Source: Arthrobacter sp. GMC3
GTDB lineage: Bacteria; Actinomycetota; Actinomycetes; Actinomycetales; Micrococcaceae
Assembly: GCF_002929305.1 (NCBI RefSeq)
Contig: NZ_PJIO01000009.1
Span: forward strand, 62,001 to 126,000
Direction of reading: 5' to 3'
DNA: 64,000 nucleotides
A program made the translations under genes and the position numbers. Shown here piece after piece: positions 26,794 to 36,541 of this stretch (within the stretch, counting starts at the first letter, position 1; every line of letters begins with the position of its first letter). The notes below the pieces were generated by a model. It did no database searches and was not told where the DNA came from. It saw only the letters and a list, made by a program, of their open reading frames with translations.

Positions 26794-27546
26794 ATGAAAA
26801 CAACGTCCACTTTGTCGCGCAAAAAAACACTTGCCGTAGTTGGCGCAAGCGCAGCCCTTCTCGTCACCTTGAGCGCCTGCATGCCGCCCACTATTGAGGT
26901 GACCAAGCCGTCCTCGCAGGCCTCCTCGGCGCAGACAAGTAGCTCCGCCGCTGAGCGGGCCAGTGATGAGAACACGGCCTCCACCAAACCCACTACCGAC
27001 AAGGCGGCAGCTGCCCCCGGAAATCTGACAGCCCCAGGCACGGCCATGAAGTTTGGCGAGGTTGCCGTGGCTCAAACCAACACTGGTGCGCAGGGCAGCG
27101 AAAAGTACCGCGAAGCCACCTACGACATGGCCGTGACGAAGATCGTAGCCGGCGCCGAGGCTGATTTGTCGGAGTTCAAGGACGCCGCCAAGTTTGCCGG
27201 CCAGACGCCGTACTACGTTTTCACGGACTACAAGCTGACCGCGCTCAGTGCCCCCACGGCCGGCATCAGCCAGCCACGCGTCACCGGCCACCTCAAGGAC
27301 GGAACCGAGGCGCAGAAGCTGATCGTGTTCGGCACCATGGACCAGTGCAAAAGCACCAACTTCAAAACCGAAGGCAAGGACGACGCCTTCACGCTGCTGG
27401 TTGGCTCCAGCATGACCAGCTGCACGGTCTTCCTGGCGCCGGCCGGCGACGCCGTCACCACCACTTCCATGGACGGATCGGGCTTCATCACGGCGGACTA
27501 CAAGGACAATAAGTTCCGCAAAAACCCCCTCACCTGGGGCAAGTAG
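26794..27546 (+). CDS. Secreted lipoprotein of unknown function
   Basis: A 250-aa predicted lipoprotein. The signal peptide MKTTSTLSRKKTLAVVGASA is followed by a lipobox LSAC (cysteine at about 29), a Ser/Thr/Ala-rich linker (about 35-75) and a folded domain of about 170 residues containing two cysteines that could form a disulfide. The frame is open back to 26506, overlapping truB on the other strand; the ATG at 26794 is the only one that gives a signal peptide. It is divergent from truB. No family was recognised. A terminator follows at 27567. Confidence 0.75.
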   Translation: MKTTSTLSRKKTLAVVGASAALLVTLSACMPPTIEVTKPSSQASSAQTSSSAAERASDENTASTKPTTDKAAAAPGNLTAPGTAMKFGEVAVAQTNTGAQGSEKYREATYDMAVTKIVAGAEADLSEFKDAAKFAGQTPYYVFTDYKLTALSAPTAGISQPRVTGHLKDGTEAQKLIVFGTMDQCKSTNFKTEGKDDAFTLLVGSSMTSCTVFLAPAGDAVTTTSMDGSGFITADYKDNKFRKNPLTWGK

Positions 27547-27566
27547 CTCTCCACTAGCGCCCGTTG

Positions 27567-27617
27567 CCGCGCCTTCGGTCAAAGATTTTTATTGACCGGG
27601 GGCGCGGCGCTGTTTTA
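27567..27617 (+). terminator. Terminator after the lipoprotein gene
   Basis: GCCGCGCC (27567-27574) and GGTCAA (27578-27583) pair with TTGACC (27593-27598) and GGCGCGGC (about 27602-27609), giving a GC-rich hairpin. GCTGTTTT follows on the plus strand. It begins 20 bp after the lipoprotein stop. Confidence 0.7.
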
Positions 27618-27804
27618 AGCTGGGGCCACTCGCCGTGCAGTGTCGCAGGCGTAGTTGTACGGAATTCTGATTCTGGGGGCGAATCCAGTCCACCCGCTAA
27701 AGGGTGCCCCGTTCCCTTGCCAGCGATTCGCACCGCATGGCGGCTACGGGTTCGTTTGATCAACCAGCCCGTCATCACCGGGCCCTCCCACTAAGGGAAA
27801 AACT
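27618..27804 (+). other. Leader of the ScyD-like gene
   Basis: A 187-bp gap with no gene. A small hairpin ACCC-GCTAAA-GGGT occurs near 27692-27705, and AAGGGA seven bases before the ATG is the ribosome-binding site. I looked for cyclic-di-AMP and other riboswitch cores and found no convincing match. Confidence 0.3.
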
Positions 27805-28920
27805 ATGAGGTCAAGATTGGCAGCCTCCGCTGCCGCATGCGTTATTGCCATGTTCCTGACTGCTGGGCCAGCCCTGGCCCACACATCAAATCAGTCAGGC
27901 GACCGGCACGGCCACAACCCCCAACCCTCCCCCGTTACTGAAGTTGCCTCCCAGCTGATCAGCCCCCTGAAGGTGGCCTTCGGTCCCAACGGCAGCTATC
28001 TGGTGGCGGAGTCCTTTGCCGGTCAGCTCACCAAAATTTCAGCAAAAGGCGAGAAAAGTGTTGTGGTCAGTGCCCCCGGACAAGAAATCGCCGGTGTTTC
28101 GGTCGGTTTCGGCACCACCTACTATTTCAACAACGACCAAGGCTCGGGACCGGAACCGGGAGCGGAATTGCTCCCGGCCAGGCTCATGAGCATCGACTAC
28201 AAGGGCAAAACCCGCACCATCACGGACTTGAGCAAGTTCGAGGCAGCCAACAATCCCGACGGCAACACTGTTTACGGTGTTCGCGACGCTGCCCCCGCTT
28301 GTCTGGCACAGGCCCCCTACCTGCAAAGCAAAGGTGAGGTCTTCTCCCACCCGTACTCAACGTCACCAACGCTGGGCGGGGTGATTGTCGGGGACGCCGG
28401 GGCAAACAACATTGTGTTCGTCTCCAACAGTGGCTATGTGAAGCTGATCAAGGCGCTGCCAGCCGAACCCATCACCATCGATGCGGGTGTGGTTGCCTTG
28501 GGGGCCCAAATGGGTATGGTCATCCCGGAGTGCATGCTGGGACTGAAATACTATGCCCAGCCAGTGCCCACAGATGTTGAAGTCAGTGGCACCTGGGTGT
28601 ACTACACGGTTCTGCCAGGGGTCCCCGGTGAAAGCCTGGGCGTTGGCAAGGCCTACAGGACCAACCTCCTCACCGGCAAGACCCAGTTGCTGGCCGAAGG
28701 GCTGGCAGCTCCGACAGGGATTGCGGTTGGCTGGGACGGCACCGTCTACGTTTCCCAGTTGATGGGCGACGGCGTCAGCGTCATCAACAATGGCAAGGTC
28801 ACCAATGTTCTGCCGGCGGCGATGGCATCAGATGTGGCCGTCAGTGGAAGAACCCTTGCCGCCTTGACGAACGCACTTGCCGAGACAGGCGGAAGCCTTC
28901 TCACCATGCGCCTGAAATAG
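27805..28920 (+). CDS. Secreted ScyD/ScyE-like beta-propeller protein
   Basis: A 371-aa exported protein. The signal peptide ends near PALAHTS (about residue 26), then comes a His-rich linker and repeated propeller blades such as SPLKVAFGPNGSYLVAES and APTGIAVGWDGTVYVSQ. This matches the ScyD/ScyE-like family, named after cyanobacterial scytonemin genes but widespread in actinobacteria as secreted proteins without known activity. It probably works outside the cell. It is convergent with the arylsulfotransferase-like gene, which is also an exported propeller-type protein; a shared bidirectional terminator separates them. Confidence 0.78.
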   Translation: MRSRLAASAAACVIAMFLTAGPALAHTSNQSGDRHGHNPQPSPVTEVASQLISPLKVAFGPNGSYLVAESFAGQLTKISAKGEKSVVVSAPGQEIAGVSVGFGTTYYFNNDQGSGPEPGAELLPARLMSIDYKGKTRTITDLSKFEAANNPDGNTVYGVRDAAPACLAQAPYLQSKGEVFSHPYSTSPTLGGVIVGDAGANNIVFVSNSGYVKLIKALPAEPITIDAGVVALGAQMGMVIPECMLGLKYYAQPVPTDVEVSGTWVYYTVLPGVPGESLGVGKAYRTNLLTGKTQLLAEGLAAPTGIAVGWDGTVYVSQLMGDGVSVINNGKVTNVLPAAMASDVAVSGRTLAALTNALAETGGSLLTMRLK

Positions 28921-28926
28921 CGCGCC

Positions 28927-28956
28927 GGCCCGGGCCCCGATGCCGGTGCCCGGGCC
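28927..28956. terminator. Bidirectional terminator between ScyD-like and ASST-like genes
   Basis: GGCCCGGGC (28927-28935) and GCCCGGGCC (28948-28956) form a 9-bp GC stem with a 12-nt loop between two convergent stops (28920 and 28963). Confidence 0.6.
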
Positions 28957-28962
28957 AGCAAG

Positions 28963-30540
28963 CTAGACCTTGACGACGGCGGAGCGGGAGAGAACCGCTC
29001 CGCCGCTGCCAAGGGCTTCAACGGCAACGTGGCTGGCATTGGCCACGGCGAATTGTGTTTCGAACCCCCGCCGCGGAATGGTTGAGCGAGCCGTCAAGGC
29101 GCTCTCCGAATCCCCTGTCAGGATCCGCCAGGAGGCAACATTGGTGGACCCGTTCCAGCTGACAAATACGGCCATCGAGGACCCGTTGCCCTGCAGGACG
29201 CCCACATCCGGAACCGTGGTGGGTGTTGCCGCCCAGGGGAACCTGTAGACCCGGTAGGAGGCATTGCCCAGGCCAACCGCCTCAAAGATCGCCTCGCCGT
29301 CGGCCGTGAACTCGGTAGTGGCGGGATCGGCACCCCACCCCACCAGGATGTTCCCGTTGGGCAGCACCTGAACATTTCCTTCGGCGTTGCCACGGTGCCC
29401 GGCGTTGGCGTATTCGGCCCGAAGCACCGCTGTCCGGGCCGTCTCGTCAATGGTCAAGAACAGGCCACGAGAAGTCCCTGAGCTGCCGTCGTCGTAGTGG
29501 TTGTCAAACACACTGATCTCGGTGGGAGAACGGCGCCGCCCGTCGTGCTGCCAAGCAAACGCTGCGTCGTCTGCCACAGCAAAATCGCTGCGCTTGCCGC
29601 CAAGTCGCCACACTAGATTGCCGGTGGCCCGCTCCAGCAGATACAGGGCGTGGGTGTGGCGCGCTGATACCAACAGGTGGCTGCCATCCTCGTCCACGGA
29701 ATTCACATGGTACGGATCAAAGGCCTTTTCGGCGGTTGAGCCGTCCGCGGTGGGACTTGTGGCTGGTTTGAGGAAGGACTCATCGAGGCCAATCACCTCC
29801 ACCGCGCTCCAATCCAGCAGCACCACCCCTGTCCGGACCACGATTTCCTGGACATGGCAGTCATACATATGGCCGTCCACCGGTCCGCCTACGGGGCTCA
29901 GATCCCGTTTGATGGTGGGGTAGGAAATCATCAAGGCCGTGCCGGCGTCCGTCAGCCGGAATTCGTGGAGATCGGCGGCCATGGAATTGCCGGTGTTGAC
30001 CGTGGCAACAGATTTGTACGCGCTGTCTAAGATGATGCCGGAGCCTTGCCCATGCCCGCCGGTGCCTGTCCCCGACCAGTAGGTGAGCACAGGTTTTCCT
30101 TCAAATTCCTGCACGCGAAGATCTGTCATTCCCAGGCCCGAGGGCTCGATCCAAACAGGGACACCATCATTGTCCATGATCAGCCCGTTGGAGCCGTGGC
30201 CCTGCGGCGCAGTGAACAGTAAGCCATCAGCGGTTGGTGCCGATTTCCAGCTGCTTGCATGGGTGCAAGTCAGCTTGGTGCTGACAAAGCGTCGGTCGGG
30301 GATGGCGGTGGTTGCTGTGGGCGGGGTTGCCGATCCCGACGGCGAAGCCACAGGTGTGGTCTTGGCTGCCGGAATCACCCATCTACCGGCAGCTGTTCCT
30401 AGTGCCAGCCCTCCGACTCCCAACATGCTGGCCCCAAACAAAAAGCCCCGTCTGGTGACGGAGCCTTGCATCCAGGGCTGGTGTTCTGCACCTGCGGGTG
30501 GCTTCGCAGAGTCTTCAATGTCAACTGAGTCCTGTTCCAT
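28963..30540 (-). CDS. Tat-exported arylsulfotransferase (ASST)-family protein
   Basis: A 525-aa protein. Residues about 28-55 hold a twin-arginine signal (TRRGFLFGASMLGVGG), followed by a Thr/Pro-rich linker and a large beta-propeller-like domain with DLHEFRLTDAGTALM, HMYDCHVQEIV, HVNSVDEDGSHLLVSARHTHALYLL and WRLGGKRSDF. This pattern is that of the arylsulfotransferase/ASST superfamily, which includes PAPS-independent sulfotransferases; actual activity and substrate are unproven. A C-terminal domain of about 90 residues appears Ig-like. The frame is open to 30669, but the ATG at 30538-30540 places the Tat motif correctly. Confidence 0.78.
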   Translation of the reverse strand: MEQDSVDIEDSAKPPAGAEHQPWMQGSVTRRGFLFGASMLGVGGLALGTAAGRWVIPAAKTTPVASPSGSATPPTATTAIPDRRFVSTKLTCTHASSWKSAPTADGLLFTAPQGHGSNGLIMDNDGVPVWIEPSGLGMTDLRVQEFEGKPVLTYWSGTGTGGHGQGSGIILDSAYKSVATVNTGNSMAADLHEFRLTDAGTALMISYPTIKRDLSPVGGPVDGHMYDCHVQEIVVRTGVVLLDWSAVEVIGLDESFLKPATSPTADGSTAEKAFDPYHVNSVDEDGSHLLVSARHTHALYLLERATGNLVWRLGGKRSDFAVADDAAFAWQHDGRRRSPTEISVFDNHYDDGSSGTSRGLFLTIDETARTAVLRAEYANAGHRGNAEGNVQVLPNGNILVGWGADPATTEFTADGEAIFEAVGLGNASYRVYRFPWAATPTTVPDVGVLQGNGSSMAVFVSWNGSTNVASWRILTGDSESALTARSTIPRRGFETQFAVANASHVAVEALGSGGAVLSRSAVVKV

Positions 30541-30618
30541 GCTCCATGGTAGTGACCTGGAGGTAAGGAACTCCAGAGAGTTTCCTGAATCTGGCCTGTG
30601 GATCCACTGAACGAAGAA

Positions 30619-30656
30619 GGGGCACGGCACCGGTCCGTGGATCGGTGCCGTGCCCC
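30619..30656 (-). terminator. rbfA terminator
   Basis: GGGGCACGGCACCG (30619-30632) and its exact complement (30643-30656) make a 14-bp stem with a 10-nt loop, 27 bp after the rbfA stop. On the minus strand it is followed by CCTTCTTC. This ends the rimP-nusA-ylxR-infB-rbfA unit. Confidence 0.75.
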
Positions 30657-30683
30657 TGCAAGGGAACACTGATGCGGAGGCTT

Positions 30684-31118
30684 TTAGGCCTCGGCGTCCT
30701 CGTCGTCCTTCTTGTAAGGATCTGCCTCACCGGCGAACTCGGCGTTGGCGGAGAGTTCTGCCAGCTTGGCGTCGCGCTCCTTGGCCACACGCAGCAGCGC
30801 CTCAAGGTTGGAGGCGTTTTCCGGGATGACATCCGCCACGAACTCAAGGGTCGGGGTCAGGCGGACGGTGATGTTCTTGCCAACCTCGGCACGCAACACG
30901 CCCTTGGCGCGCTCCAAACCGATCTTGGCCTCGGACTGGGCGGTCTCGTCGCCAAAGACCGTGTAGTAGACCGTGGCATGCTGCAGGTCGTTGGTGACGC
31001 GAGCATCGGTGACTGTGAGGCCCTCAACGCGCGGGTCCTTGACGCGGCGGCGAAGAGCCTCGGCCACGACAACTTTGATGCGCTGGGCCAGTTTGGCGGC
31101 GCGGGCTGAATCAGCCAT
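30684..31118 (-). CDS. rbfA: 30S ribosome-binding factor A
   Basis: Late 30S assembly factor that binds near 16S helix 1. The 144-aa protein has the KH-like core: KVVVAEALRRRVKDPRVEGLTVTDARVTNDLQHATVYYT in sequence, then TPTLEFVADVIPENA. An acidic tail of about 25 residues ends the protein. The ATG has AGGAG before it. It is separated from infB by 241 bp that hold competing hairpins. Confidence 0.95.
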   Translation of the reverse strand: MADSARAAKLAQRIKVVVAEALRRRVKDPRVEGLTVTDARVTNDLQHATVYYTVFGDETAQSEAKIGLERAKGVLRAEVGKNITVRLTPTLEFVADVIPENASNLEALLRVAKERDAKLAELSANAEFAGEADPYKKDDEDAEA

Positions 31119-31230
31119 GAATAACTCCTAAAGAATAAAAGGGACCGTCGACGGCGGCCGCAGCCTATAACGGTCGACAATCCGGGGTCTTGCCCCGCAC
31201 TGAGGCGAGTCTACGCCGGAAGCCGGAAAA

Positions 31231-31347
31231 TTGTGGGGGCGCCCGGGAGTGGCATCGGGCCTGCCGTAGCGCGGAGGCTCAGGACGCAAGTCCTGAGCCT
31301 CCGCGCTAAGGGGCGGGGCGCCCCCACAACTTGGAGGCGCCCCGCCC
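31231..31347 (-). promoter_or_regulatory. Competing hairpins between infB and rbfA
   Basis: Three inverted repeats overlap. Arms 31311-31322 and 31336-31347 pair over 12 bp. TAGCGCGGAGGCTCAGGAC (31267-31285) pairs perfectly over 19 bp with 31290-31308 around a GCAA tetraloop. Arms 31231-31243 and 31317-31329 pair over 13 bp. The first and third use the same bases (31317-31322), so they are mutually exclusive. Located just after the infB stop, this may be an attenuating terminator or a processing site. Confidence 0.55.
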
Positions 31348-31359
31348 GATTTGTCGATC

Positions 31360-34266
31360 CTAGACGCGCGGCTTCTCGCGCATTTCGAACGTCTGGATGA
31401 TGTCCTCGGCCTGCAGGTCGTTGAACGAACCCAAGCCAATTCCACACTCGAAGTCGGTGCGGACTTCGGTTGCGTCATCCTTGAAGCGCTTGAGCGAGTC
31501 AACGGTGAGGTTGTCACCGATGATCTTGCCGGCGCGCAATACTCGTGCCTTCGAGTTACGGCGGATGGTTCCGGAGCGAACAATGGAACCAGCGATGTTG
31601 CCGTGCTTGGAGGAGCGGAACACTTCGCGAATTTCCGCGGTACCCAGCTCGACTTCCTCGTACTCGGGCTTGAGCATGCCCTTGAGAGCCAGCTCAATGT
31701 CATCGATTGCGCCATAGATGACCGAGTAGAAGCGCATGTCAACGCCTTCACGGTCAGCCAGTTCGGCAACACGCTCGGCCGGCTTGACGTTGAAGCCGAT
31801 GATGATCGCGTTGTCCACGGTGGCCAGGTTGACGTCGTTCTGCGTGATGGCACCCACACCGCGGTGGATAACGCGCAGCTGCACGCCTTCGCCAACATCG
31901 ATCTTGAGCAACGAATCTTCCAGGGCCTCCACGGCACCGGACACGTCACCCTTGAGGATGAGGTTAAGGGTGTCAACCTTGCCGTCAGCGACGGCTTGGT
32001 CGAAGTCTTCCAGGCTGATGCGCTTGCGACGCTTGGCCAATGCCGCGTTACGGTCTGCTGCTTCACGCTTTTCAGCGATCTGGCGGGCCGTACGCTCGTC
32101 ACCTGTCACGAAGAAGGTGTCACCTGCACGGGGAACGTTGGACAGACCCAAAACCTGGACCGGACGTGAAGGTCCAGCCTCGGTGATGACGTCACCGTTC
32201 TCATCGAACATGGCACGAACACGGCCGTGAGCAGTACCGGCAACAATGGTGTCACCAACGTGCAAGGTACCGGACTGAACAAGAACAGTTGCCACGGAAC
32301 CGCGACCCTTATCCAAGTTAGCTTCGATAGCAATACCGCGAGCATCCTTGTTCGGGTTGGCGCGCATGTCCAGGGCAGCATCAGCGGTCAACAGCACAGC
32401 TTCAAGGAGTTCCTCGATGTTGATGTTGTTACGAGCTGATACGTCAACGAACATGGTGTCGCCACCGTATTCTTCGGGAACCAAACCGTATTCGGTCAGC
32501 TGGCCACGGATCTTCTCCGGGTTGGCTGAATCCTTATCGATCTTGTTCACTGCAACCACGATCGGCACGTTAGCTGCCTGGGCGTGGTTGAGCGCCTCGA
32601 TGGTCTGCGGCATGACGCCATCATCAGCGGCAACAACCAGAACGGCAATGTCGGTGACCTTGGCACCACGAGCACGCATGGCGGTGAACGCCTCGTGACC
32701 GGGTGTATCGATGAACGTGATCCGGCGATCGGTACCCTCGTGCTCGTGCACGATCTGGTAGGCACCGATGTGCTGGGTGATGCCACCGTGCTCGTCGGCA
32801 ACAACATCCGACTTGCGGATGGCGTCCAACAGGCGGGTCTTACCATGGTCAACGTGACCCATGACGGTGACAACCGGCGGGCGGAGCTCGAGGTCGTCGT
32901 CGCCTTCAGCCTCAAGCTCGGCTTCGAAGTCGATGTCGAAGCTGCTGAGCAGTTCGCGCTCTTCATCTTCAGGGGAAACGACCTGAACCTTGTAGCCCAG
33001 CTCGGCACCCAAGAGTGCGAAGGTGTCTTCATCCAAGGACTGCGTGGCGGTAGCCATTTCGCCCAAGTGGAAGAGCACGGTCACGAGTGCTGCGGGGTTC
33101 GCCTCGATCTTGTCGGCAAAGTCCGAGATGGACGCGCCACGACGCAAGCGGATAACGGTGGTGCCGTTACCGCGGGGAACCGTTACGCCACCAAGGGAAG
33201 GAGCGCTCATCTGCTCTAGCTCTTGGCGCTTGGCACGCTTCGACTTGCGCTGCTTGCCACGGCCTGCGCCGCCCTTACCGAAAGCACCCTGGGTGCCACC
33301 GCGTCCGCGGCCACCCTTACCGAAGCCACCACCGGCGGGAGCGCCGCCAGCGGGAGCGCCACCGGGCGTAGCACCGGGAGCACCCGGACGGCCACGGCCC
33401 GGAGCACCCGGACGGTCATTGCCGCGACCGGGAGCCGCGGGGCGCTCGGTGCGGTTGGGCATCATGCCGGGTGTAGGACGTGCAGCACCGCCGGGACGGG
33501 GTGCGCCCGGACGGGGTCCACCGGCGCCGGGGGCGCCAGCCGGACGAGGAGCACCCGGGCGGGGTGCGCCGGGACGAGGTCCACCGGGGCGGGGGCCGCC
33601 CGCGCCAGCTTCGGCACTGCGCGGGGCACCCGGACGGGGCATGCCCTGAGAGGGCGCGAACGGGTTGTTGCCCGGACGCGGGGCGCCTGCTCCAGCACCT
33701 GCGGGGCGCGGGGGGCGGGCACCGTCGGTACGGTTTTCGCTGCGTGTTTCGCCACGCTCGGGGCGGCCGGAGCGCGGCATGCCCTGAGAGGAAGCGAAGG
33801 GGTTGTTACCGGGGCGGGGACCACCTGCGGCCGGAGCTGCCTTCGGTGCCGGGGCGGCGGGAGCCGCCTCAGCGGGTGCCGGAGCTGCCGGAGCCTCTGC
33901 AACAGGCGCTGCCGGGGCAGGCTTGATGCCAGGCTTGGCCGGGGTAGCGGCCTTGGGGCCGGGCACTGCGGCGGGAGCCGCAGGAGCCTTCTGCTCTGCA
34001 GCGGGCTTCTCGGGCGCGGCCGGAGCCGGCGTTGCCGCGGCTTCGGGCTTCGCCTTGGCCGGGCTTGCCGGTGCCGCAGGGCCAGGTGTGGATGCCGGTG
34101 CCGCAGGGGCACCGGGGAATGCGTCGCGAAGCTTCTTCACGACGGGGGCCTCAATGGTGGAGGACGCTGAGCGAACGAATTCGCCGAGCTCCTGCAGTTT
34201 GCTAACTGCTTCTTTTGAGGTGATACCGAGCTCTTTTGCAAGCTCGTGGACGCGGGCCTTGGCCAC
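31360..34266 (-). CDS. infB: Translation initiation factor IF-2
   Basis: GTPase that places initiator fMet-tRNA on the 30S subunit and promotes subunit joining. The 968-aa protein starts with an IF2-N domain ([21 protein letters not shown]), then about 330 residues rich in Ala, Pro, Gly and Arg with repeated RPGNNPFA and SQGMPR motifs, then the G domain: [12 protein letters not shown] (about residue 470), DTPGHEAF and NKIDKD. Domains II-IV follow. The start is GTG with AGGAG before it. The long low-complexity N-region is usual for actinobacteria. Confidence 0.97.
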   Translation of the reverse strand: MAKARVHELAKELGITSKEAVSKLQELGEFVRSASSTIEAPVVKKLRDAFPGAPAAPASTPGPAAPASPAKAKPEAAATPAPAAPEKPAAEQKAPAAPAAVPGPKAATPAKPGIKPAPAAPVAEAPAAPAPAEAAPAAPAPKAAPAAGGPRPGNNPFASSQGMPRSGRPERGETRSENRTDGARPPRPAGAGAGAPRPGNNPFAPSQGMPRPGAPRSAEAGAGGPRPGGPRPGAPRPGAPRPAGAPGAGGPRPGAPRPGGAARPTPGMMPNRTERPAAPGRGNDRPGAPGRGRPGAPGATPGGAPAGGAPAGGGFGKGGRGRGGTQGAFGKGGAGRGKQRKSKRAKRQELEQMSAPSLGGVTVPRGNGTTVIRLRRGASISDFADKIEANPAALVTVLFHLGEMATATQSLDEDTFALLGAELGYKVQVVSPEDEERELLSSFDIDFEAELEAEGDDDLELRPPVVTVMGHVDHGKTRLLDAIRKSDVVADEHGGITQHIGAYQIVHEHEGTDRRITFIDTPGHEAFTAMRARGAKVTDIAVLVVAADDGVMPQTIEALNHAQAANVPIVVAVNKIDKDSANPEKIRGQLTEYGLVPEEYGGDTMFVDVSARNNINIEELLEAVLLTADAALDMRANPNKDARGIAIEANLDKGRGSVATVLVQSGTLHVGDTIVAGTAHGRVRAMFDENGDVITEAGPSRPVQVLGLSNVPRAGDTFFVTGDERTARQIAEKREAADRNAALAKRRKRISLEDFDQAVADGKVDTLNLILKGDVSGAVEALEDSLLKIDVGEGVQLRVIHRGVGAITQNDVNLATVDNAIIIGFNVKPAERVAELADREGVDMRFYSVIYGAIDDIELALKGMLKPEYEEVELGTAEIREVFRSSKHGNIAGSIVRSGTIRRNSKARVLRAGKIIGDNLTVDSLKRFKDDATEVRTDFECGIGLGSFNDLQAEDIIQTFEMREKPRV

Positions 34267-34427
34267 ATTTCTCCTGTCTCGGCCCGCACCGGACAGGTAC
34301 GAGACGCTTAATTCTTACTGCAACATTCCATGTCGGAATGGGCGGCGTGGAAGAGCATGTTGATGCTCATTGTTGGGCACTCATCGCTGGGTACTCATCG
34401 GGTTTCCATCGGTTTTCTGACCCGCTT

Positions 34428-34775
34428 TCACAAAGGGACAATGTCGTTTCGTATTTTTGTGATGCCTTCGCTTGACGCATCTGCGAGCTGTGATTCCACA
34501 TCGCTGACATTGCTCACACCCGGAAGGGCTCGAACAATGGCGCGGCGCTTGATCGCCAGTTGCAAACAGTCAGGGCTGGGGTGCAGCCATGCTCCCCGGC
34601 CAGGCATACGACGTCGTAAATCAACCAGCGCTTCCGGTTGCCCGGTTTCGCTGGCTGATCGCACTAGCCGTACTAGATGTTCACGGGCGGCAGTTCGCTT
34701 GCAACCAATACAGGTACGCACAGATGAGGAAGAGGCAGGAGTTTGACTCCCCGCTTCAACTTCAATCTTTACCAA
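34428..34775 (-). CDS. ylxR: YlxR/RnpM family RNA-binding protein
   Basis: Small (115 aa) protein of the DUF448/YlxR family. The Bacillus member binds RNase P RNA and affects its activity. The family motif appears as RTCIGCKRTAAREHLVRLV near residue 21 and GRGAWLHPSPDCLQLA near 60. Its place between nusA and infB is diagnostic. About 160 bp with no recognised feature separate it from infB. The start could lie a few codons downstream. Confidence 0.88.
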   Translation of the reverse strand: MVKIEVEAGSQTPASSSSVRTCIGCKRTAAREHLVRLVRSASETGQPEALVDLRRRMPGRGAWLHPSPDCLQLAIKRRAIVRALPGVSNVSDVESQLADASSEGITKIRNDIVPL

Positions 34776-34858
34776 CTGTGCGGTGCCTTACGAAAATTTG
34801 GTGCACGCAGCCCTTCGGCCCGGTCAATGCCATTCTACCGCCTTGGAGCGCCGCTTAG

Positions 34859-35830
34859 CTATTCGGCGACAGCGTCAGAGATGATGTCGATACGCCATCC
34901 TGTCAGCTTGGCTGCCAGGCGGGCGTTCTGCCCTTCCTTGCCAATGGCCAAAGATAGCTGATAATCAGGGACGATGACTCGCGCGGAACGCGCATCCTCG
35001 TCAACGATCGTGACTGAAATCACCTTGGAGGGTGAGAGTGAGCTGGCAATGAAAACGGCCGGATCCTCGCTGAAGTCAACGATGTCGATCTTTTCATCGT
35101 TGAGCTCGGTCATGACGGCACGGACTCGTGAGCCCATCTCACCAATGCACGCGCCCTTGGCGTTTACGCCGAGCTTGTGAGCCATGACAGCCATCTTGGT
35201 GCGGTGTCCGGCTTCACGCGCCAGGGCGACGATTTCCACGGTGCCGTCAGCAATTTCCGGAACTTCCATTTCGAAAAGCTTGCGGACAAGGCCGGGGTGT
35301 GAACGTGACAGCGTGATAGAAGGACCTTTTTGTCCACGGTGCACATCAACCACAAAGGCGCGCAGGCGGTTTCCGTGGCGGTAGTTCTCACCCGGTACCT
35401 GCTCATTGGGGGGCAGCACACCCTCAACAGCACCCAGGTTGACCTGGATCATGTTGGGGTTATTGCCCTGCTGGATCTGCCCGGCAACGAGCTCGCCCTC
35501 TTTGCCCTTGAATTCACCAAGGACGCTTTCGTCCTCAACATCACGCAGGCGCTGCAGGATGATCTGGCGTGCCGTGCTGGCCGCGATCCGGCCAAAGCCT
35601 GCTGGAGTATCGTCAAACTCGCCGATTTTCTCGCCGTCGTCATCGATTTCAGCAGCCCAAATGGTGACGTGGCCGTTCTTCCGGTCCAGCTCGGCACGTG
35701 CCTGCTCGAAAGCCCCAGGGGACTTGTGGTAGGCCATCAGCAGTGCCTGCTCAATGGTGGGGATCAGCAGATCCAACGGGATCTCGCGTTCACGCTCCAG
35801 TACTCGCAGCGCGCTCATATCGATATCCAT
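34859..35830 (-). CDS. nusA: Transcription termination/antitermination factor NusA
   Basis: RNA-polymerase-binding elongation factor that modulates pausing, termination and rRNA antitermination. The 323-aa protein has the N-terminal domain ([16 protein letters not shown]), an S1 domain (about residues 115-185, with [18 protein letters not shown]) and two KH domains ([18 protein letters not shown] and [18 protein letters not shown]). It has no C-terminal acidic repeats, as expected outside proteobacteria. It starts 2 nt after the rimP stop. Confidence 0.97.
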   Translation of the reverse strand: MDIDMSALRVLEREREIPLDLLIPTIEQALLMAYHKSPGAFEQARAELDRKNGHVTIWAAEIDDDGEKIGEFDDTPAGFGRIAASTARQIILQRLRDVEDESVLGEFKGKEGELVAGQIQQGNNPNMIQVNLGAVEGVLPPNEQVPGENYRHGNRLRAFVVDVHRGQKGPSITLSRSHPGLVRKLFEMEVPEIADGTVEIVALAREAGHRTKMAVMAHKLGVNAKGACIGEMGSRVRAVMTELNDEKIDIVDFSEDPAVFIASSLSPSKVISVTIVDEDARSARVIVPDYQLSLAIGKEGQNARLAAKLTGWRIDIISDAVAE

Positions 35831-35832
35831 AG

Positions 35833-36462
35833 TCAGCTTTCCTCTCCATCGGCCGCGTCGCCGCCGGCCGCCTCAAATTCCAAATCAAGCTCGGCCTCAT
35901 CCAGGCGAGCAAATTCAATCTCCACTACGCCGCGGCGAATGGTTGTAAACAGCAATTTTTCGGGTTCGCCTTGTTTGGCTTTCATGCCCTTTTTTACTGG
36001 CAGTTCCGGTAGAAGCTGAACTCCGTCATCCTCTACCGCCAGGATGCGCCCCATCAGGTTGTCCCGGTCAATGACATTGACCTTCACCATGCGTCCCAGG
36101 GCACGCCGCCAGTGGCGGGGTTCTGTGAGCGGGCGGGTGGCCCCTGGGGAGGAAATTTCCAGGTCGTAGGCCTGCCCGTTGTCGCGGGGGTCAGCATCCA
36201 TGGTTTCCGAGAGCGCCTTGGAGACTTGCGAAATTGCGTCAAGTCCGACGCCGCCGACTTCAGTCTCCGGCAGGTCCACCACTACTGAAACGGTGCGGTG
36301 TGCCCCTGCCATCTGGACTTTGACATCTTCAAGGTATAAACCGGCCGCCTCTACGGTGGGCGCCAGCATGGCATGAAGCCGCTGCGCTTCCGCGATGGGG
36401 TCGACGAGCTGGTGAAAGTTCCCCGAGCTTTGGGCCGCTTTGGGCCTATCCGGCTTGGTCAT
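35833..36462 (-). CDS. rimP: Ribosome maturation factor RimP
   Basis: 30S assembly factor (209 aa), first gene of the rimP-nusA-ylxR-infB-rbfA operon. The core reads [24 protein letters not shown], then DYLEISSPG-type sequence [14 protein letters not shown] and a C-terminal SH3-like domain. An acidic tail ends the protein. The open frame runs 147 codons further upstream, but the ATG at 36460-36462 fits the family and has GGGAGG before it; the extension would cover the divergent gene. A TATATG-like -10 lies in the 79-bp divergent intergenic region. Confidence 0.92.
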   Translation of the reverse strand: MTKPDRPKAAQSSGNFHQLVDPIAEAQRLHAMLAPTVEAAGLYLEDVKVQMAGAHRTVSVVVDLPETEVGGVGLDAISQVSKALSETMDADPRDNGQAYDLEISSPGATRPLTEPRHWRRALGRMVKVNVIDRDNLMGRILAVEDDGVQLLPELPVKKGMKAKQGEPEKLLFTTIRRGVVEIEFARLDEAELDLEFEAAGGDAADGEES

Positions 36463-36541
36463 TGAACGCCCGCCTCCCTTAAATGATGTTGTAAACATAT
36501 AGACTACCGAGTTTCCCCGCCTGCCGCTGAACGTTTTTGCT

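Noticed and set aside
27618-27804. Cyclic-di-AMP or other riboswitch before the ScyD-like gene
   Set aside because: A few CGAATCC and GGTGCCCC fragments recall riboswitch cores, but the conserved blocks are not in the right order or spacing.
33630-33830. Repeats encoding RPGNNPF motifs in infB as a mobile repeat
   Set aside because: They are in-frame and part of the low-complexity N-region usual for actinobacterial IF-2.
33223-34363. Gly/Ala/Arg-rich frames opposite infB
   Set aside because: They mirror the Pro/Ala/Gly-rich N-region of IF-2 and have no independent support.
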